Assembly: GCA_001916005.1 (NCBI GenBank)
Contig: MNRP01000057.1
Coordinates: forward strand, 1 to 64,000
DNA length: 64,000 bases
Source: Clostridium sp. 26_22
GTDB lineage: Bacteria; Bacillota; Clostridia; TANB77; CAG-508
Direction of reading: 5' to 3'
Below the pieces are notes generated by a model. It was not told where the DNA came from. It made no database searches and saw nothing but the letters and a program-made list of their open reading frames with translations. Shown here piece after piece: positions 7,798-16,451 of the stretch (position 1 is its first letter; the number at the start of each line of letters is the position of its first letter). The position numbers were made by a program, and so were the translations under genes.

Positions 7798-9275
7798 TAT
7801 TTAGTACCTCCTTTAAATTCTGGTTTATAATTTTCTCTAAATTTGATTTTTTGTTCTAATGTATATGCTGCATTTAAAATTGTTTCTTCTTGGAATCTAT
7901 TTCCTATTAATTGCATTCCTATAGGCATTCCTTCTTTGTCAACTCCTACTGGAATTGATATTCCTGGAAGTCCTGCTATGTTTACAGATACTGTACAAAT
8001 ATCTGCTAAGTACATTTCTAATGGATTGTTTGATCTTGATCCTATATCAAATGCTACTGTTGGAGATGTTGGTGTTAATATAACATCATATTTTTCAAAT
8101 CCTTTGTTAAATTCGTTCATTACTAAAGTTCTAACTTGTTGTGCTTTTTTGTAGTATGCATCATAATAACCTGATGATAATACGTATGTTCCAAGAATTA
8201 TTCTTCTTTTTACTTCTTCTCCAAATCCTTCACTTCTTGATTTTCTATATAGCTCTTTTAAGTTGCTAAATTCTGGTGTTCTGTAACCATAACGAATTCC
8301 ATCAAATCTTCCTAAGTTTGAACTTGCTTCTGCACAAGCAATTATATAGTATGTTGCTAATGCATATTGAGCTATATCAAGTGAAAATTCTTCAACTTCT
8401 GCTCCTAATTCTTTGTATTTTTCTATTGCTTTTTGTAGTGTTTCTTTTACTTCTTCATTTATTCCTTCTCCAAAAAATTCTTTTGGAATACCTATTTTTA
8501 ATCCTTTTACATCATTTTTTAATGCTTTTGTATAGTCTTTTTTAGGCATATCTTCTGATGTTGTATCTTTTTCATCGTGTCCTGCAATTAGGTTTAATAA
8601 CATTGCACTGTCTCTTACATCTTTTGTTATTGGTCCGATTTGGTCAAGTGATGATGCAAATGCTACTAATCCATATCTTGATACTAGTCCATATGTTGGT
8701 TTTAATCCTACAACTCCACAGAAACTTGCTGGTTGTCTTATTGAACCACCTGTATCTGAACCTAATGCCCATGGAACCATATTTGCTGCAACTGCGGCTG
8801 CAGAACCACCTGATGACCCTCCTGGTACTTTATTTAATTCCCATGGATTTCTTGTTTTCTTAAAATATGAATATTCTGTTGAACCACCCATTGCGAATTC
8901 ATCCATATTTAGTTTTCCTAAGTCAATCATATTTTCTGCATTTAATTTTTCAACTACTGTTGCATCATATGGTGAGACAAAGTTTTCTAACATTTTTGAG
9001 CTACAAGTTGTTTTTACACCTTTTGTACACATATTGTCTTTTATTCCTATTGGAATTCCAGCAAAATCTCCTGTAACTTCTCCTCTTTCTATTTTTTCTT
9101 GTACATCTTTTGCTTTTTCTAAAGCTTCATCTGTTAATGTTGTAACAAATGCTTGTACATCTTTCTCTTTGTCATTTATTCTATCTACATAAGCTTTTGT
9201 TATGTCTATTATTGTAAGTTCTTTATTTTTTAATTTTTCTTGTAGCTCATGTACTGTTAAGTCTGTAATTTCCAT
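7797..9275 (-). CDS. gatA: Asp/Glu-tRNA amidotransferase subunit A (amidase)
   Basis: GatA hydrolyses glutamine and passes ammonia to GatB. The amidase signature Ser-cisSer-Lys triad is visible: lysine in [14 protein letters not shown] (about residue 78), [17 protein letters not shown], and [20 protein letters not shown]. The C-terminal part has [11 protein letters not shown] and [19 protein letters not shown]. At 492 aa it is full length. It starts 31 bases after gatC and overlaps gatB. Confidence 0.97.
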   Translation of the reverse strand: MEITDLTVHELQEKLKNKELTIIDITKAYVDRINDKEKDVQAFVTTLTDEALEKAKDVQEKIERGEVTGDFAGIPIGIKDNMCTKGVKTTCSSKMLENFVSPYDATVVEKLNAENMIDLGKLNMDEFAMGGSTEYSYFKKTRNPWELNKVPGGSSGGSAAAVAANMVPWALGSDTGGSIRQPASFCGVVGLKPTYGLVSRYGLVAFASSLDQIGPITKDVRDSAMLLNLIAGHDEKDTTSEDMPKKDYTKALKNDVKGLKIGIPKEFFGEGINEEVKETLQKAIEKYKELGAEVEEFSLDIAQYALATYYIIACAEASSNLGRFDGIRYGYRTPEFSNLKELYRKSRSEGFGEEVKRRIILGTYVLSSGYYDAYYKKAQQVRTLVMNEFNKGFEKYDVILTPTSPTVAFDIGSRSNNPLEMYLADICTVSVNIAGLPGISIPVGVDKEGMPIGMQLIGNRFQEETILNAAYTLEQKIKFRENYKPEFKGGTK

Positions 9276-9305
9276 TATTTTACCTCCTTATTTTTATCAA
9301 GATTT

Positions 9306-9593
9306 TTAATTTATAACTTTTGGTATTTTAAACATATGTTGTTCTTCAGATGGAGCATTTTGTAATAAAGCTCCATTATCTTTAAATATTTTCACTTCAT
9401 CTTTTCTAAATACATTTTTCTTTTCATTTGCTCCTATTGTAACATCTAATCCATCAACTGGAGCATTATTTACTGTATTTGCAAAATTTAATATATCTTG
9501 TAAATTAAGAGCATATTTTTCGATTTCTTCTTCTTTGATTTCTAAGTCAGCTAATTTTGCGATGTGTAAAATTTCTTCTTTACTAACTTTCAT
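9306..9593 (-). CDS. gatC: Asp/Glu-tRNA amidotransferase subunit C
   Basis: A 95-aa helper that wraps GatA and stabilises the complex. The family pattern is clear: VSKEEILHIAKLADLEI, then LQDILNFANTVNNAPVDGLD and a C-terminal NVFRKDEV. The final VINGAL-like block is replaced by LLQNAPSEEQHMFKIPKVI, the normal GatC ending. It lies 15 bases after aspS in the same operon. The order aspS-gatC-gatA-gatB points to a common job in charging Asn (or Gln) tRNA. Confidence 0.95.
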   Translation of the reverse strand: MKVSKEEILHIAKLADLEIKEEEIEKYALNLQDILNFANTVNNAPVDGLDVTIGANEKKNVFRKDEVKIFKDNGALLQNAPSEEQHMFKIPKVIN

Positions 9594-9608
9594 GTAATCA
9601 TCTCCTAT

Positions 9609-11363
9609 CTAATTTTCTTTTTTATCAATCATGATGTGTACATCTCTTAATTGGTCTCTTCTTACAACTCCTGGTGCTCCCATCATTAAGTCTTGTGCTT
9701 TACTATTTAATGGGAAGGCTATAACTTCTCTTATTGTTTCTGAATTTGATAAAAGCATTAACATTCTATCTATTCCAGGTGCAATTCCTGCATGTGGTGG
9801 AGCTCCAAATTGGAATGCTGTGTATAATGCACCAAATTTTGTTTTTACTTCTTCCTCAGTGTAACCTGCCATACTAAATGCTTTTAACATTATTTGAATG
9901 TCATGATTTCTTACTGCTCCTGAAGAAAGTTCTATTCCATTACATACTATGTCATATTGATATGCAAGTATTTCTAATGGATTTTGTTCTTCTAATGCTT
10001 TTAATCCTCCTTGAGGCATTGAGAATGGGTTATGACTAAATGCTAATTTGTCATGTTCGTCTAATTCAAACATTGGGAAGTCTATTATCCAACAGAATTT
10101 GAATACATCTTCATCTATTAGATTTAATCTTTTTCCTAGTTCTGTTCTAATTTGTCCTGCAAGTTCTGCAGCTCTTGCTTCATTGTCAGCAATAAAGAAT
10201 ATTGTATCTTCTTTTTCTAGGTCTGCTAGTTCTAATAAAGTTTTCTTTAAGTCTTCTGGTATAAATTTATCAATAGGACCTTTAAAACTTAAGTCTTCTT
10301 GTACTTCTAGGTAACCTAATCCTCCCATTCCAATAGACATTGCATATGCAAGCATTTTTTCGTGGAATCCTTTTGATAAATGTCCTTTTACTTTTATTGC
10401 TCTTACAGTTCTATCAATAAATGGTTTAAATGTACATTTTTTGAAGAAATCTGATAAATCTATGATATATAATGGGTTTCTTAAGTCTGGTTTGTCTGAT
10501 CCATATTTAAGCATTGCTTCTTTATATGTTATTCTTGGAAATGGATATTCTGCAATTTTTTTGTTTGAAAATTGTTTAAATGTGTTATACATAACTGGTT
10601 CCATTACTTTGAATACATCTTCTTGTGTTGCAAAGCTCATTTCCATATCTAATTGATAAAATTCTCCTGGTGCTCTATCTGCTCTAGCATCTTCATCTCT
10701 AAAGCATGGAGCTATTTGGAAGTATTTATCTATTCCAGATACCATTAATAATTGTTTAAATTGTTGTGGTGCTTGTGGTAAAGCATAGAATTTACCTGGA
10801 TGTAATCTACTTGGTACTAAATAGTCTCTTGCTCCTTCTGGTGATGAACTTGTAAGTATTGGTGTTTGTACTTCTAAAAATCCTTGTTCTTGCATTTGAT
10901 TTCTTAAGAATTGTAATACTTGTGCACGTAGTTTTAGATTGTTTTGTAATCTTTCATTTCTTAAGTCTAAATATCTATATTGAAGTCTTAAATCTTCTCT
11001 TATTTCTTGATTTGTGTTTACTTCAAATGGAAGATTTTCAGTTCTTTTTCCTAATACTTTAATTTCTTCTATTCCTATTTCAACAAGTCCTGTTTTTAAT
11101 TTTGGGTTAACTGTTTCTTCATCTCTTTTTCTTACTGTTCCAAATACTGTAACTGCTGATTCTATAGGAATGTGTGAAGCAAAGTCAACATCTTCTGGTT
11201 TTCCTGATGTTACAACTTGTGTTATTCCATACATATCTCTTATGTCTAAAAATACTAAACCTCCAAAATCACGTATAGTTTGAACCCATCCTGCGATTCT
11301 TACTTTTTTTCCTACATCTTCTAAACTAATTTCATTACATGTGTGAGTTTTGTACTCATTCAT
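9609..11363 (-). CDS. aspS: Aspartyl-tRNA synthetase
   Basis: Bacterial-type class II synthetase. The OB-fold anticodon domain (VRIAGWVQTIRDFGGLVFLD) comes first, then motif 1 around FLEVQTPILTSSSPEGARDY. Motif 2 is FRDEDARADRAPGEFYQLDM, followed by the inserted GAD domain and motif 3 GIAPGIDRMLMLL. At 584 aa the length is standard. Co-transcription with gatCAB suggests a non-discriminating enzyme that also makes Asp-tRNA-Asn for amidation; the specificity residues were not resolved by eye, so this is inference. The gene is preceded by a T-box leader and by an inserted inverted repeat. AGGAGG lies 8 bases before the ATG. Confidence 0.96.
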   Translation of the reverse strand: MNEYKTHTCNEISLEDVGKKVRIAGWVQTIRDFGGLVFLDIRDMYGITQVVTSGKPEDVDFASHIPIESAVTVFGTVRKRDEETVNPKLKTGLVEIGIEEIKVLGKRTENLPFEVNTNQEIREDLRLQYRYLDLRNERLQNNLKLRAQVLQFLRNQMQEQGFLEVQTPILTSSSPEGARDYLVPSRLHPGKFYALPQAPQQFKQLLMVSGIDKYFQIAPCFRDEDARADRAPGEFYQLDMEMSFATQEDVFKVMEPVMYNTFKQFSNKKIAEYPFPRITYKEAMLKYGSDKPDLRNPLYIIDLSDFFKKCTFKPFIDRTVRAIKVKGHLSKGFHEKMLAYAMSIGMGGLGYLEVQEDLSFKGPIDKFIPEDLKKTLLELADLEKEDTIFFIADNEARAAELAGQIRTELGKRLNLIDEDVFKFCWIIDFPMFELDEHDKLAFSHNPFSMPQGGLKALEEQNPLEILAYQYDIVCNGIELSSGAVRNHDIQIMLKAFSMAGYTEEEVKTKFGALYTAFQFGAPPHAGIAPGIDRMLMLLSNSETIREVIAFPLNSKAQDLMMGAPGVVRRDQLRDVHIMIDKKEN

Positions 11364-11393
11364 TTAAAAAACCTCCTTTTTTACTACCGTGTC

Positions 11394-11463
11394 TTGTCAA
11401 TTGGGACGCCCTTTTTTGACACTATATTTTTAAGTTGTCAAAAAAGGGCGTCCCAATTGACAA
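11394..11463. repeat. Perfect 28-bp inverted repeat (hairpin element, copy 1)
   Basis: The arms 11394-11421 and 11436-11463 (TTGTCAATTGGGACGCCC... and its complement) are identical over 28 bases with a 14-base loop. It lies between the T-box terminator and the aspS SD, so it would be transcribed into the aspS leader after readthrough. A diverged copy is at 13886. The core TGTCAA..GGGACG..CTTTTTTGACA suggests a small non-autonomous dispersed element. Confidence 0.85.
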
Positions 11464-11481
11464 CTTTTTGCGATGAACTGC

Positions 11482-11690
11482 AAAAAACGTCCACTGCAAA
11501 AATGCAGGGACGAAATAAATCCGCGGTACCACCCAGCTTGAAAATATTTTTATAAATATTTTCCACTTTATAAAAATTGCTCCAATATGTTTCGTAATTT
11601 AGGTTGACCTTAAAGGGCTTACAGCCAATGACCCTTTTTCTCTATAAGTTACTTCTAGTTACTTTGTATTGTTCTAACGCAATATATTTT
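11482..11690 (-). ncRNA. T-box leader riboswitch of aspS-gatCAB
   Basis: The near-invariant T-box sequence GCTGGGTGGTACCGCGG is read on the minus strand at 11521-11537. It is followed by TTTCGTCCCTGCA...TGCAGTGGACG and six T (11482-11512), the intrinsic terminator that competes with the antiterminator (GGGTGG pairs with the CGTCCC side). Upstream lie AGAGA and a GGGTCATTGGCTGTAAGCCC stem typical of Stem I. Uncharged tRNA binding would permit readthrough into aspS-gatCAB. I cannot fix the specifier codon. An AAC (Asn) triplet is present in GGTCAACC on the 3' side of the stem; no GAC is obvious at that place. Confidence 0.9.
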
Positions 11691-11707
11691 TTATTATTAT
11701 GATACAT

Positions 11708-11737
11708 ATTTTAGCACCTTATTCCTTGTTTTGTCAA
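11708..11737 (-). promoter_or_regulatory. Sigma-A promoter of the T-box/aspS operon
   Basis: TTGACA, an 18-bp spacer and TAAAAT on the minus strand, just upstream of the T-box leader. Confidence 0.7.
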
Positions 11738-11754
11738 TAATTATTGAAAATTTT

Positions 11755-11784
11755 TATAAAAAAAGAGACTATTTCTAGCCTCTT
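11755..11784 (-). terminator. Terminator of hup
   Basis: On the minus strand AAGAGGCTA and TAGTCTCTT pair around GAAA and are followed by a T-run. It lies 33 bases after the hup stop and just ahead of the aspS promoter. Confidence 0.75.
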
Positions 11785-11816
11785 CATATGAATTCATATA
11801 TTTATATTATACTAAA

Positions 11817-12095
11817 TTATTTTTTATTTACTAAATCTTTTAATGCTTTACCAGCTTTGAATACTGGAGCTTTTGATGCAGGTATTTTGATTTCTTCTTT
11901 AGTTTGTGGGTTTCTACCTTTTCTAGCAGCTCTTTTTCTTACTTCGAATGAACCAAATCCAACTAATTGAACTTTATCTCCTTCTTTTAATGCGTCTGTT
12001 ACAACTTCTACAAAAGCGTTTACTGATGCTTCAGCTGCTTTTTTTGTGTCTCCTGTTTTTGCAGCTATTGCTGCGATTAATTCAGCTTTGTTCAT
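11817..12095 (-). CDS. hup: HU family DNA-binding protein
   Basis: Nucleoid-compacting histone-like protein. [19 protein letters not shown] begins the dimerisation helices. [20 protein letters not shown] followed by [20 protein letters not shown] forms the beta arm with the conserved proline, and [11 protein letters not shown] ends it. The 92-aa length is exact for HU. A strong SD (TAGGAGGT) precedes the ATG. Single-gene unit between the flippase gene and the aspS operon. Confidence 0.97.
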   Translation of the reverse strand: MNKAELIAAIAAKTGDTKKAAEASVNAFVEVVTDALKEGDKVQLVGFGSFEVRKRAARKGRNPQTKEEIKIPASKAPVFKAGKALKDLVNKK

Positions 12096-12210
12096 TTAAA
12101 TTACCTCCTATAAGATTTAAATATTTATGTACTTTTATCGCCTGAACTAAGCAATAACTGTACTACTATTATGACTATTCGCCAAGTTTCGATAAAATCC
12201 TTCTTTTTTT

Positions 12211-13863
12211 CTAATAAATTTTTAATTTTTCTAAAAAAGTTGTTATTTTATCGCCTAATGGCATCATTTTTAATTCTTCTTTTGTAAATATTTTTAATAT
12301 AATTACTGCTAAAACATAAATTATAACAGCAACTACTATCGCTATTATTGTAGCCAATCTTTCCACAATTATTCCACTTAATGTTGAATATATGAAATAT
12401 GAGCATATTCCCATTATTGTTGTTGCTAAAATTGGTTTTATTACAAATTTTGAAAATGTTAAATCTAATTTTATATTTTTTTTCAAAGCATTTATCGCTA
12501 TAGTAAATGCTACCATGTGACATGCAACTGAGCCTATTGCAGCTCCATATACTCCAATGCTTGGAATTGGTATTAAAACTAAGTTTAATATAAACTTAAC
12601 AAATACTCCTATTGCCAAAGAAACAGTTGGCAGCATTAATTTACCATAACCTTGCAACGCTCCATTTATAGTTTGATCTAATATTGTAAAAATTATAGTA
12701 AGTGAACTAATTTGTAATATTAAAGCTCCATCATTTGCATTTGGAAATAATAAATTTAATATTGGTTGTGCAAATATAAACATTCCTACTGTACAAGGTA
12801 ATCCTATTAACATTGAAACTAATAATGAAAATGACGTTTTTTGTGTTATTGTTTTATTATCTTTTTTTGCTTTTGCTGCTGATATTGCAGGTACTAAAGC
12901 TGTTGCGAAGGCAACATTAATTGCAAGTGGTAAACTTGTTAATGTATCTACTTTTCCTCCTAAAATACCATATTGTGCTGTTGCTATGTCTTCTGGTAAG
13001 AATTTTTTCAAATTTCTAACAACAGTAAATGAGTCAACGTTTTTATTTATTGATGACATTATTGCTGTTAGTGTTATTGGTATAGATACAAATAATATTT
13101 TTTTAATAACTTCTGATACTCTTTCATATTGGTAATTCACTGTATTTTTTATTTCAGTAGCAATTTCTTTGCTTTCACTTTTATAATATAAAAATAAATA
13201 ACTAAATCCTAAAAATGTTGCAAGTGTTGTTGCTAAATTTGCTCCAGCGGCCATCCATTCTGTTGATACATTCGATAATATTGCTACAATTTCTACTACT
13301 ATAATTGTTAATAATGTTTTAAAAACTTGCTCCAATGTTTGTGATTTGGCTCCAATACTAATTTTTTGTCTTCCATTAAAGTATCCTCTCATAACTGAGG
13401 CTATTGTAACAAAAAATACTGCTGGTGATAATGCTACTAATGTCATTTCTGCTTCTGGAATTTGTAGCCAATTATTTGCAATTACTTTTGCTCCAAAGAA
13501 TAGTAATAAGCTTCCTACTAATCCTATTATTGCAAATGTAGCAAAAGCTATTTTAAATATTCTATTTGCACCTTTGTTATCTCCTACTGCTGTTCTTTCT
13601 GATACTAATTTTGATATTGCACTTGGAAGCCCTATAGATGAAATTGTTAATAATAATGCATATATTTGGTAACCACTAGCACATATTCCATTTCCCTTGT
13701 CCCCAAAGCCTGGTCTATTTGTTAGATATAAAGTATATACTAATCCTAATATTTTTATTAGCACTTGAGAAAACATCAGTGTAACAACACCTTGCATAAA
13801 TCCTTCTTTTTTTCCTCTAGTGCTTTTTTCTTTTTGTTCCTTTTCTTTTTTTATAAAAACCAT
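12211..13863 (-). CDS. SpoVB/MurJ-type oligosaccharide flippase
   Basis: A 550-aa polytopic membrane protein of the MOP/PST exporter superfamily. A basic cytoplasmic N-terminus (KEKEQKEKSTRGKKEGFMQG) precedes about 14 hydrophobic segments. The signature regions are IYALLLTISSIGLPSAISKL, MRGYFNGRQKI, GGKVDTLTSLPLAINVAFAT and LQGYGKLMLPTVSLAIGV. SpoVB in Bacillus moves lipid-linked precursors for spore cortex, and its relatives act in vegetative wall synthesis. The paralogues cannot be told apart from sequence alone. The gene is monocistronic. A diverged inverted-repeat element lies just upstream of its start. Confidence 0.85.
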   Translation of the reverse strand: MVFIKKEKEQKEKSTRGKKEGFMQGVVTLMFSQVLIKILGLVYTLYLTNRPGFGDKGNGICASGYQIYALLLTISSIGLPSAISKLVSERTAVGDNKGANRIFKIAFATFAIIGLVGSLLLFFGAKVIANNWLQIPEAEMTLVALSPAVFFVTIASVMRGYFNGRQKISIGAKSQTLEQVFKTLLTIIVVEIVAILSNVSTEWMAAGANLATTLATFLGFSYLFLYYKSESKEIATEIKNTVNYQYERVSEVIKKILFVSIPITLTAIMSSINKNVDSFTVVRNLKKFLPEDIATAQYGILGGKVDTLTSLPLAINVAFATALVPAISAAKAKKDNKTITQKTSFSLLVSMLIGLPCTVGMFIFAQPILNLLFPNANDGALILQISSLTIIFTILDQTINGALQGYGKLMLPTVSLAIGVFVKFILNLVLIPIPSIGVYGAAIGSVACHMVAFTIAINALKKNIKLDLTFSKFVIKPILATTIMGICSYFIYSTLSGIIVERLATIIAIVVAVIIYVLAVIILKIFTKEELKMMPLGDKITTFLEKLKIY

Positions 13864-13885
13864 TCTTCCTCCCTTAAGATTAACC

Positions 13886-13952
13886 TGTCAAATGGGACGG
13901 ACTTTTTGACATCTTTTCTATTTTATGTCAAAAAAGTACGTCCCTTCTGACA
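13886..13952. repeat. Diverged inverted repeat (hairpin element, copy 2)
   Basis: TGTCAAATGGGACGGAC.. (13886-13911) and TGTCAAAAAAGTACGTCCC.. (13926-13952) form an imperfect hairpin. The core TGTCAA..GGGACG..TTTTTGACA is shared with the perfect copy at 11394. It lies between the divergent flippase gene and the rplM promoter. The rest of 13864-14052 holds nothing else I can support. Confidence 0.75.
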
Positions 13953-14052
13953 TCTGACATATCTTTACTATTATATATTACTGTTTTCTTTTTAATATTA
14001 TAATTTTTATTCAAAATTTTAGCAATAGTTTTCACAAATTTTTCAAAAATCG

Positions 14053-14081
14053 TTGACAAACGCGCTTTTTTGTAATAAAAT
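14053..14081 (+). promoter_or_regulatory. Sigma-A promoter of rplM-rpsI
   Basis: A near-consensus TTGACA, a 17-bp spacer and TAAAAT, about 117 bases before the rplM start. Confidence 0.75.
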
Positions 14082-14089
14082 ATTTAAGC

Positions 14090-14197
14090 AATTATGTTAA
14101 AATATGATTTAAATATAAAACTTCTCCCCGGTGGTTTTAAATTTAAGTTTCATATATATAAAAAATAAAATATTAAAATAGGAGGGTAATTATTACC
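14090..14197 (+). ncRNA. Candidate ribosomal protein L13 leader
   Basis: The ~105-nt untranslated leader contains AAACTTCTCCCCGGTGG then TTTTAAATTTAAGTTT, where AAACTT/AAGTTT and AAAAC/GTTTT can pair around a C/G-rich core. That core is unusual in this AT-rich sequence. Autoregulatory L13 leaders are known in Firmicutes; the structure here was drawn by eye only. Confidence 0.4.
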
Positions 14198-14635
14198 ATG
14201 AATAATACAACATATAGCCCAAAAAAGGCTGAAATAGAAAGCAAATGGTACATAATTGATGCAGCTAACAAACCATTAGGTAGAGTTGCAACAGAAGCTG
14301 CCAAATTATTAAGAGGAAAACACAAACCAACATTTACACCTAATATTGATACAGGTGACCACGTTATAATTCTTAACGTAAAAGATGTTATATTAACAGG
14401 AAACAAATTAAATCAAAAAATTTACAGACACCATTCAGGATACATTGGTGGAATGAAAGAAGTTTCTGCTAAAGTAATGTTAGAAAAAAATCCAGAAAAA
14501 GCTATGACATTAGCTGTTAAAGGAATGTTACCACACAATTCTTTAGGAAGAGCTCAATTAAAGAAATTAAGAGTTTATGCTGGAGCAGAACATGAAAATC
14601 AAGCACAAAAACCAGAAGTTTGGGAGGTAAAATAA
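14198..14635 (+). CDS. rplM: 50S ribosomal protein L13
   Basis: Early-assembly large-subunit protein. [20 protein letters not shown] starts the conserved core; [20 protein letters not shown] and [20 protein letters not shown] follow. [20 protein letters not shown] ends the core. The 145-aa length is typical. The ATG follows AGGAGGGTAATTATTACC. It is co-transcribed with rpsI, one base downstream. Confidence 0.97.
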   Translation: MNNTTYSPKKAEIESKWYIIDAANKPLGRVATEAAKLLRGKHKPTFTPNIDTGDHVIILNVKDVILTGNKLNQKIYRHHSGYIGGMKEVSAKVMLEKNPEKAMTLAVKGMLPHNSLGRAQLKKLRVYAGAEHENQAQKPEVWEVK

Positions 14636-14636
14636 G

Positions 14637-15038
14637 ATGGCTAAATCAGGAAAAATAGTTTACTATGGTACAGGAAGAAGAAAATCTTCTATCGCTAGAG
14701 TAAGATTAGTAGAAGGATCTGGAAAAATAACAGTTAATGGAAAAGATTTAGATGAATTTTTCGGATTAGAAACTTTAAAAGTTATAGTTAGACAACCACT
14801 TACAGTTACAAATACTGTTGATAAATATGATGTTACTTGTACAGTAACAGGTGGTGGATTTACAGGTCAAGCTGGAGCAATTAGACATGGTATTGCTAGA
14901 GCTTTAAATGAAGCAAATATTGAATATAGACCTGCTTTAAAATCAAACGGATTCTTAACAAGAGATCCTCGTATGAAAGAAAGAAAGAAATATGGTCTTA
15001 AAAAAGCTAGAAAAGCTCCACAATTTAGTAAGAGATAA
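14637..15038 (+). CDS. rpsI: 30S ribosomal protein S9
   Basis: Its C-terminal tail reaches the tRNA anticodon loop in the P site. [20 protein letters not shown] is the start signature; [16 protein letters not shown] and the [16 protein letters not shown] region follow, ending in the invariant FSKR. The 133-aa length is normal. Its SD (GGGAGGT) lies inside the end of rplM, so the two are translationally close. Confidence 0.97.
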   Translation: MAKSGKIVYYGTGRRKSSIARVRLVEGSGKITVNGKDLDEFFGLETLKVIVRQPLTVTNTVDKYDVTCTVTGGGFTGQAGAIRHGIARALNEANIEYRPALKSNGFLTRDPRMKERKKYGLKKARKAPQFSKR

Positions 15039-15052
15039 TATTTTAAATATAC

Positions 15053-15086
15053 AAAAACTCAGAAATTTATATTTTCTGAGTTTTTA
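15053..15086 (+). terminator. Terminator of rplM-rpsI
   Basis: AAAAACTCAGAAA pairs with TTTTCTGAGTTTTT and ends in a T-run. Confidence 0.8.
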
Positions 15087-15092
15087 TTTTTC

Positions 15093-15132
15093 AAAAAAAA
15101 ATTAAGCCTTATCTAAATTACTTAGATAAGGC
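15093..15132 (-). terminator. Terminator of dtd
   Basis: On the minus strand GCCTTATCTAA and TTAGATAAGGC form a perfect 11-bp stem with a 5-base loop, followed by TTAAT and a T-run. Confidence 0.8.
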
Positions 15133-15183
15133 ACTTCCACAAATAAAATCAAATTTCACTTATATACTATACTTTCCTAATAA

Positions 15184-15624
15184 TCACTCTTTTTCCAATA
15201 TAATAGTAACCGGTCCATCATTTACCAAACTAACTTGCATATCAGCTCCAAAAATTCCAGTTTGAACATTAGGTATTTGTTTTTTACATTCTTCTATTAT
15301 ATACTCATATAATTCATTTGCAAACTCCGGCTTAGCAGCATTAGTAAATGAAGGTCTATTTCCGCTTGTACAATCTGCATATAATGTAAATTGTGAAATT
15401 AATAATAAAGAACCTTGTACATCTTTTAGTGATAAATTCATTTTTCCATTTTCATCTTCAAATACTCTTAAATTAATTAATTTTCTAACTAAAAAATCTG
15501 CTATTTCTTTTGTGTCATTATGTGTTATTCCTATCAAAACCATAAATCCTTTATCTATTTTTCCAACTATTTTTTCTTCAACCTCAACTTGTGATTTATT
15601 TACTCTTTGTACTATAAATTTCAT
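15184..15624 (-). CDS. dtd: D-aminoacyl-tRNA deacylase
   Basis: Removes D-amino acids and achiral glycine from t[18 protein letters not shown] starts the family fold; [20 protein letters not shown] holds the SQFT active-site motif; [10 protein letters not shown] is the cross-subunit Gly-cisPro motif. The 146-aa length is exact. The usual partner relA is not adjacent; a short (p)ppGpp synthetase is at 46.4 kb. Confidence 0.96.
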   Translation of the reverse strand: MKFIVQRVNKSQVEVEEKIVGKIDKGFMVLIGITHNDTKEIADFLVRKLINLRVFEDENGKMNLSLKDVQGSLLLISQFTLYADCTSGNRPSFTNAAKPEFANELYEYIIEECKKQIPNVQTGIFGADMQVSLVNDGPVTIILEKE

Positions 15625-15734
15625 ATTATGCCCCTTTCTTTTCTATATAATATAACATAAATAGCAAAATTACAATACAAATTTCTTTGTACTGTAATTC
15701 TGTTTTACTTTATTTTTAAATTATAATTTTGGTT

Positions 15735-16451
15735 TTATTCTATAATATCTATCGTATTTTCTTTAGTTAATCCCTCTAAATTGTAATAGGTATTTGGAGT
15801 ATTTCCGACAATTACGTTTTCAACTAATAAAACCTGATTTGTTATACTACTTTTTATATTTTCAAAAGGAGTTAAAATGCTTACTTCACATACAACTTGT
15901 AAATAAACTCTATGTAGTGTTTGATTAATTCCTTGAGAAGTAAATTCACTCCTCAAGTCTGTTTGAACATTTCCTATTGATGAAATTTGTATTTTTACTG
16001 ACGGACCTTTTCCTGCTAATAATGCAAAACCTGTAAAACTTCCTAAGGCTATTTTAACATTTTCGTTTCCTTTATTGTCTATTTCATTTTGAATTTTAAC
16101 AGCAACTTCTGAAATAATTTCATTAATTGCATTTATATTAGATTTTACCATTGTGATATTTCCATTATTATCTTTTTCTATTGTGAACATATCTTCATAT
16201 TTATAATTTGACATTACAACTGTCGCTTGTTCATTTGCTACTATTGTTGCTATGGATTTAGCTTTATCTTCGCATAATGCCTCAAATATTGGCAATACAG
16301 CATCTAAACTAATTTTTACTGTTATTATTGCTATAATTATAATGAATAATATTTTAAGACTTTTTTGTTTATTTGGATTACTACCTTTTCCTACATTTGT
16401 AATTAAAAACTTTGGCAAACGTATTCGTGGTCTTGAATAAATTTTACTCAT
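15735..16451 (-). CDS. yunB: Sporulation protein YunB
   Basis: A 238-aa protein with a basic cytoplasmic N-terminus (SRPRIRLPKFLI), one membrane segment (about residues 33-53, ILFIIIIAIITVKISLDAV) and an external domain. That domain contains AKSIATIVANEQATVVMSNY, GSFTGFALLAGKGP and RVYLQVVCEVSILTPF. This is the YunB family, made in the mother cell under sigma-E in Bacillus; its molecular role is unknown. It overlaps the end of sipL by 8 bases, so both are probably one sporulation operon. Confidence 0.88.
   Translation of the reverse strand: MSKIYSRPRIRLPKFLITNVGKGSNPNKQKSLKILFIIIIAIITVKISLDAVLPIFEALCEDKAKSIATIVANEQATVVMSNYKYEDMFTIEKDNNGNITMVKSNINAINEIISEVAVKIQNEIDNKGNENVKIALGSFTGFALLAGKGPSVKIQISSIGNVQTDLRSEFTSQGINQTLHRVYLQVVCEVSILTPFENIKSSITNQVLLVENVIVGNTPNTYYNLEGLTKENTIDIIE

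Noticed and set aside
9609..11363. Assigning AspRS as discriminating or not from residues near WVQTIRDFGG
   Set aside because: The diagnostic positions do not match either remembered pattern clearly (F where H or L is expected).
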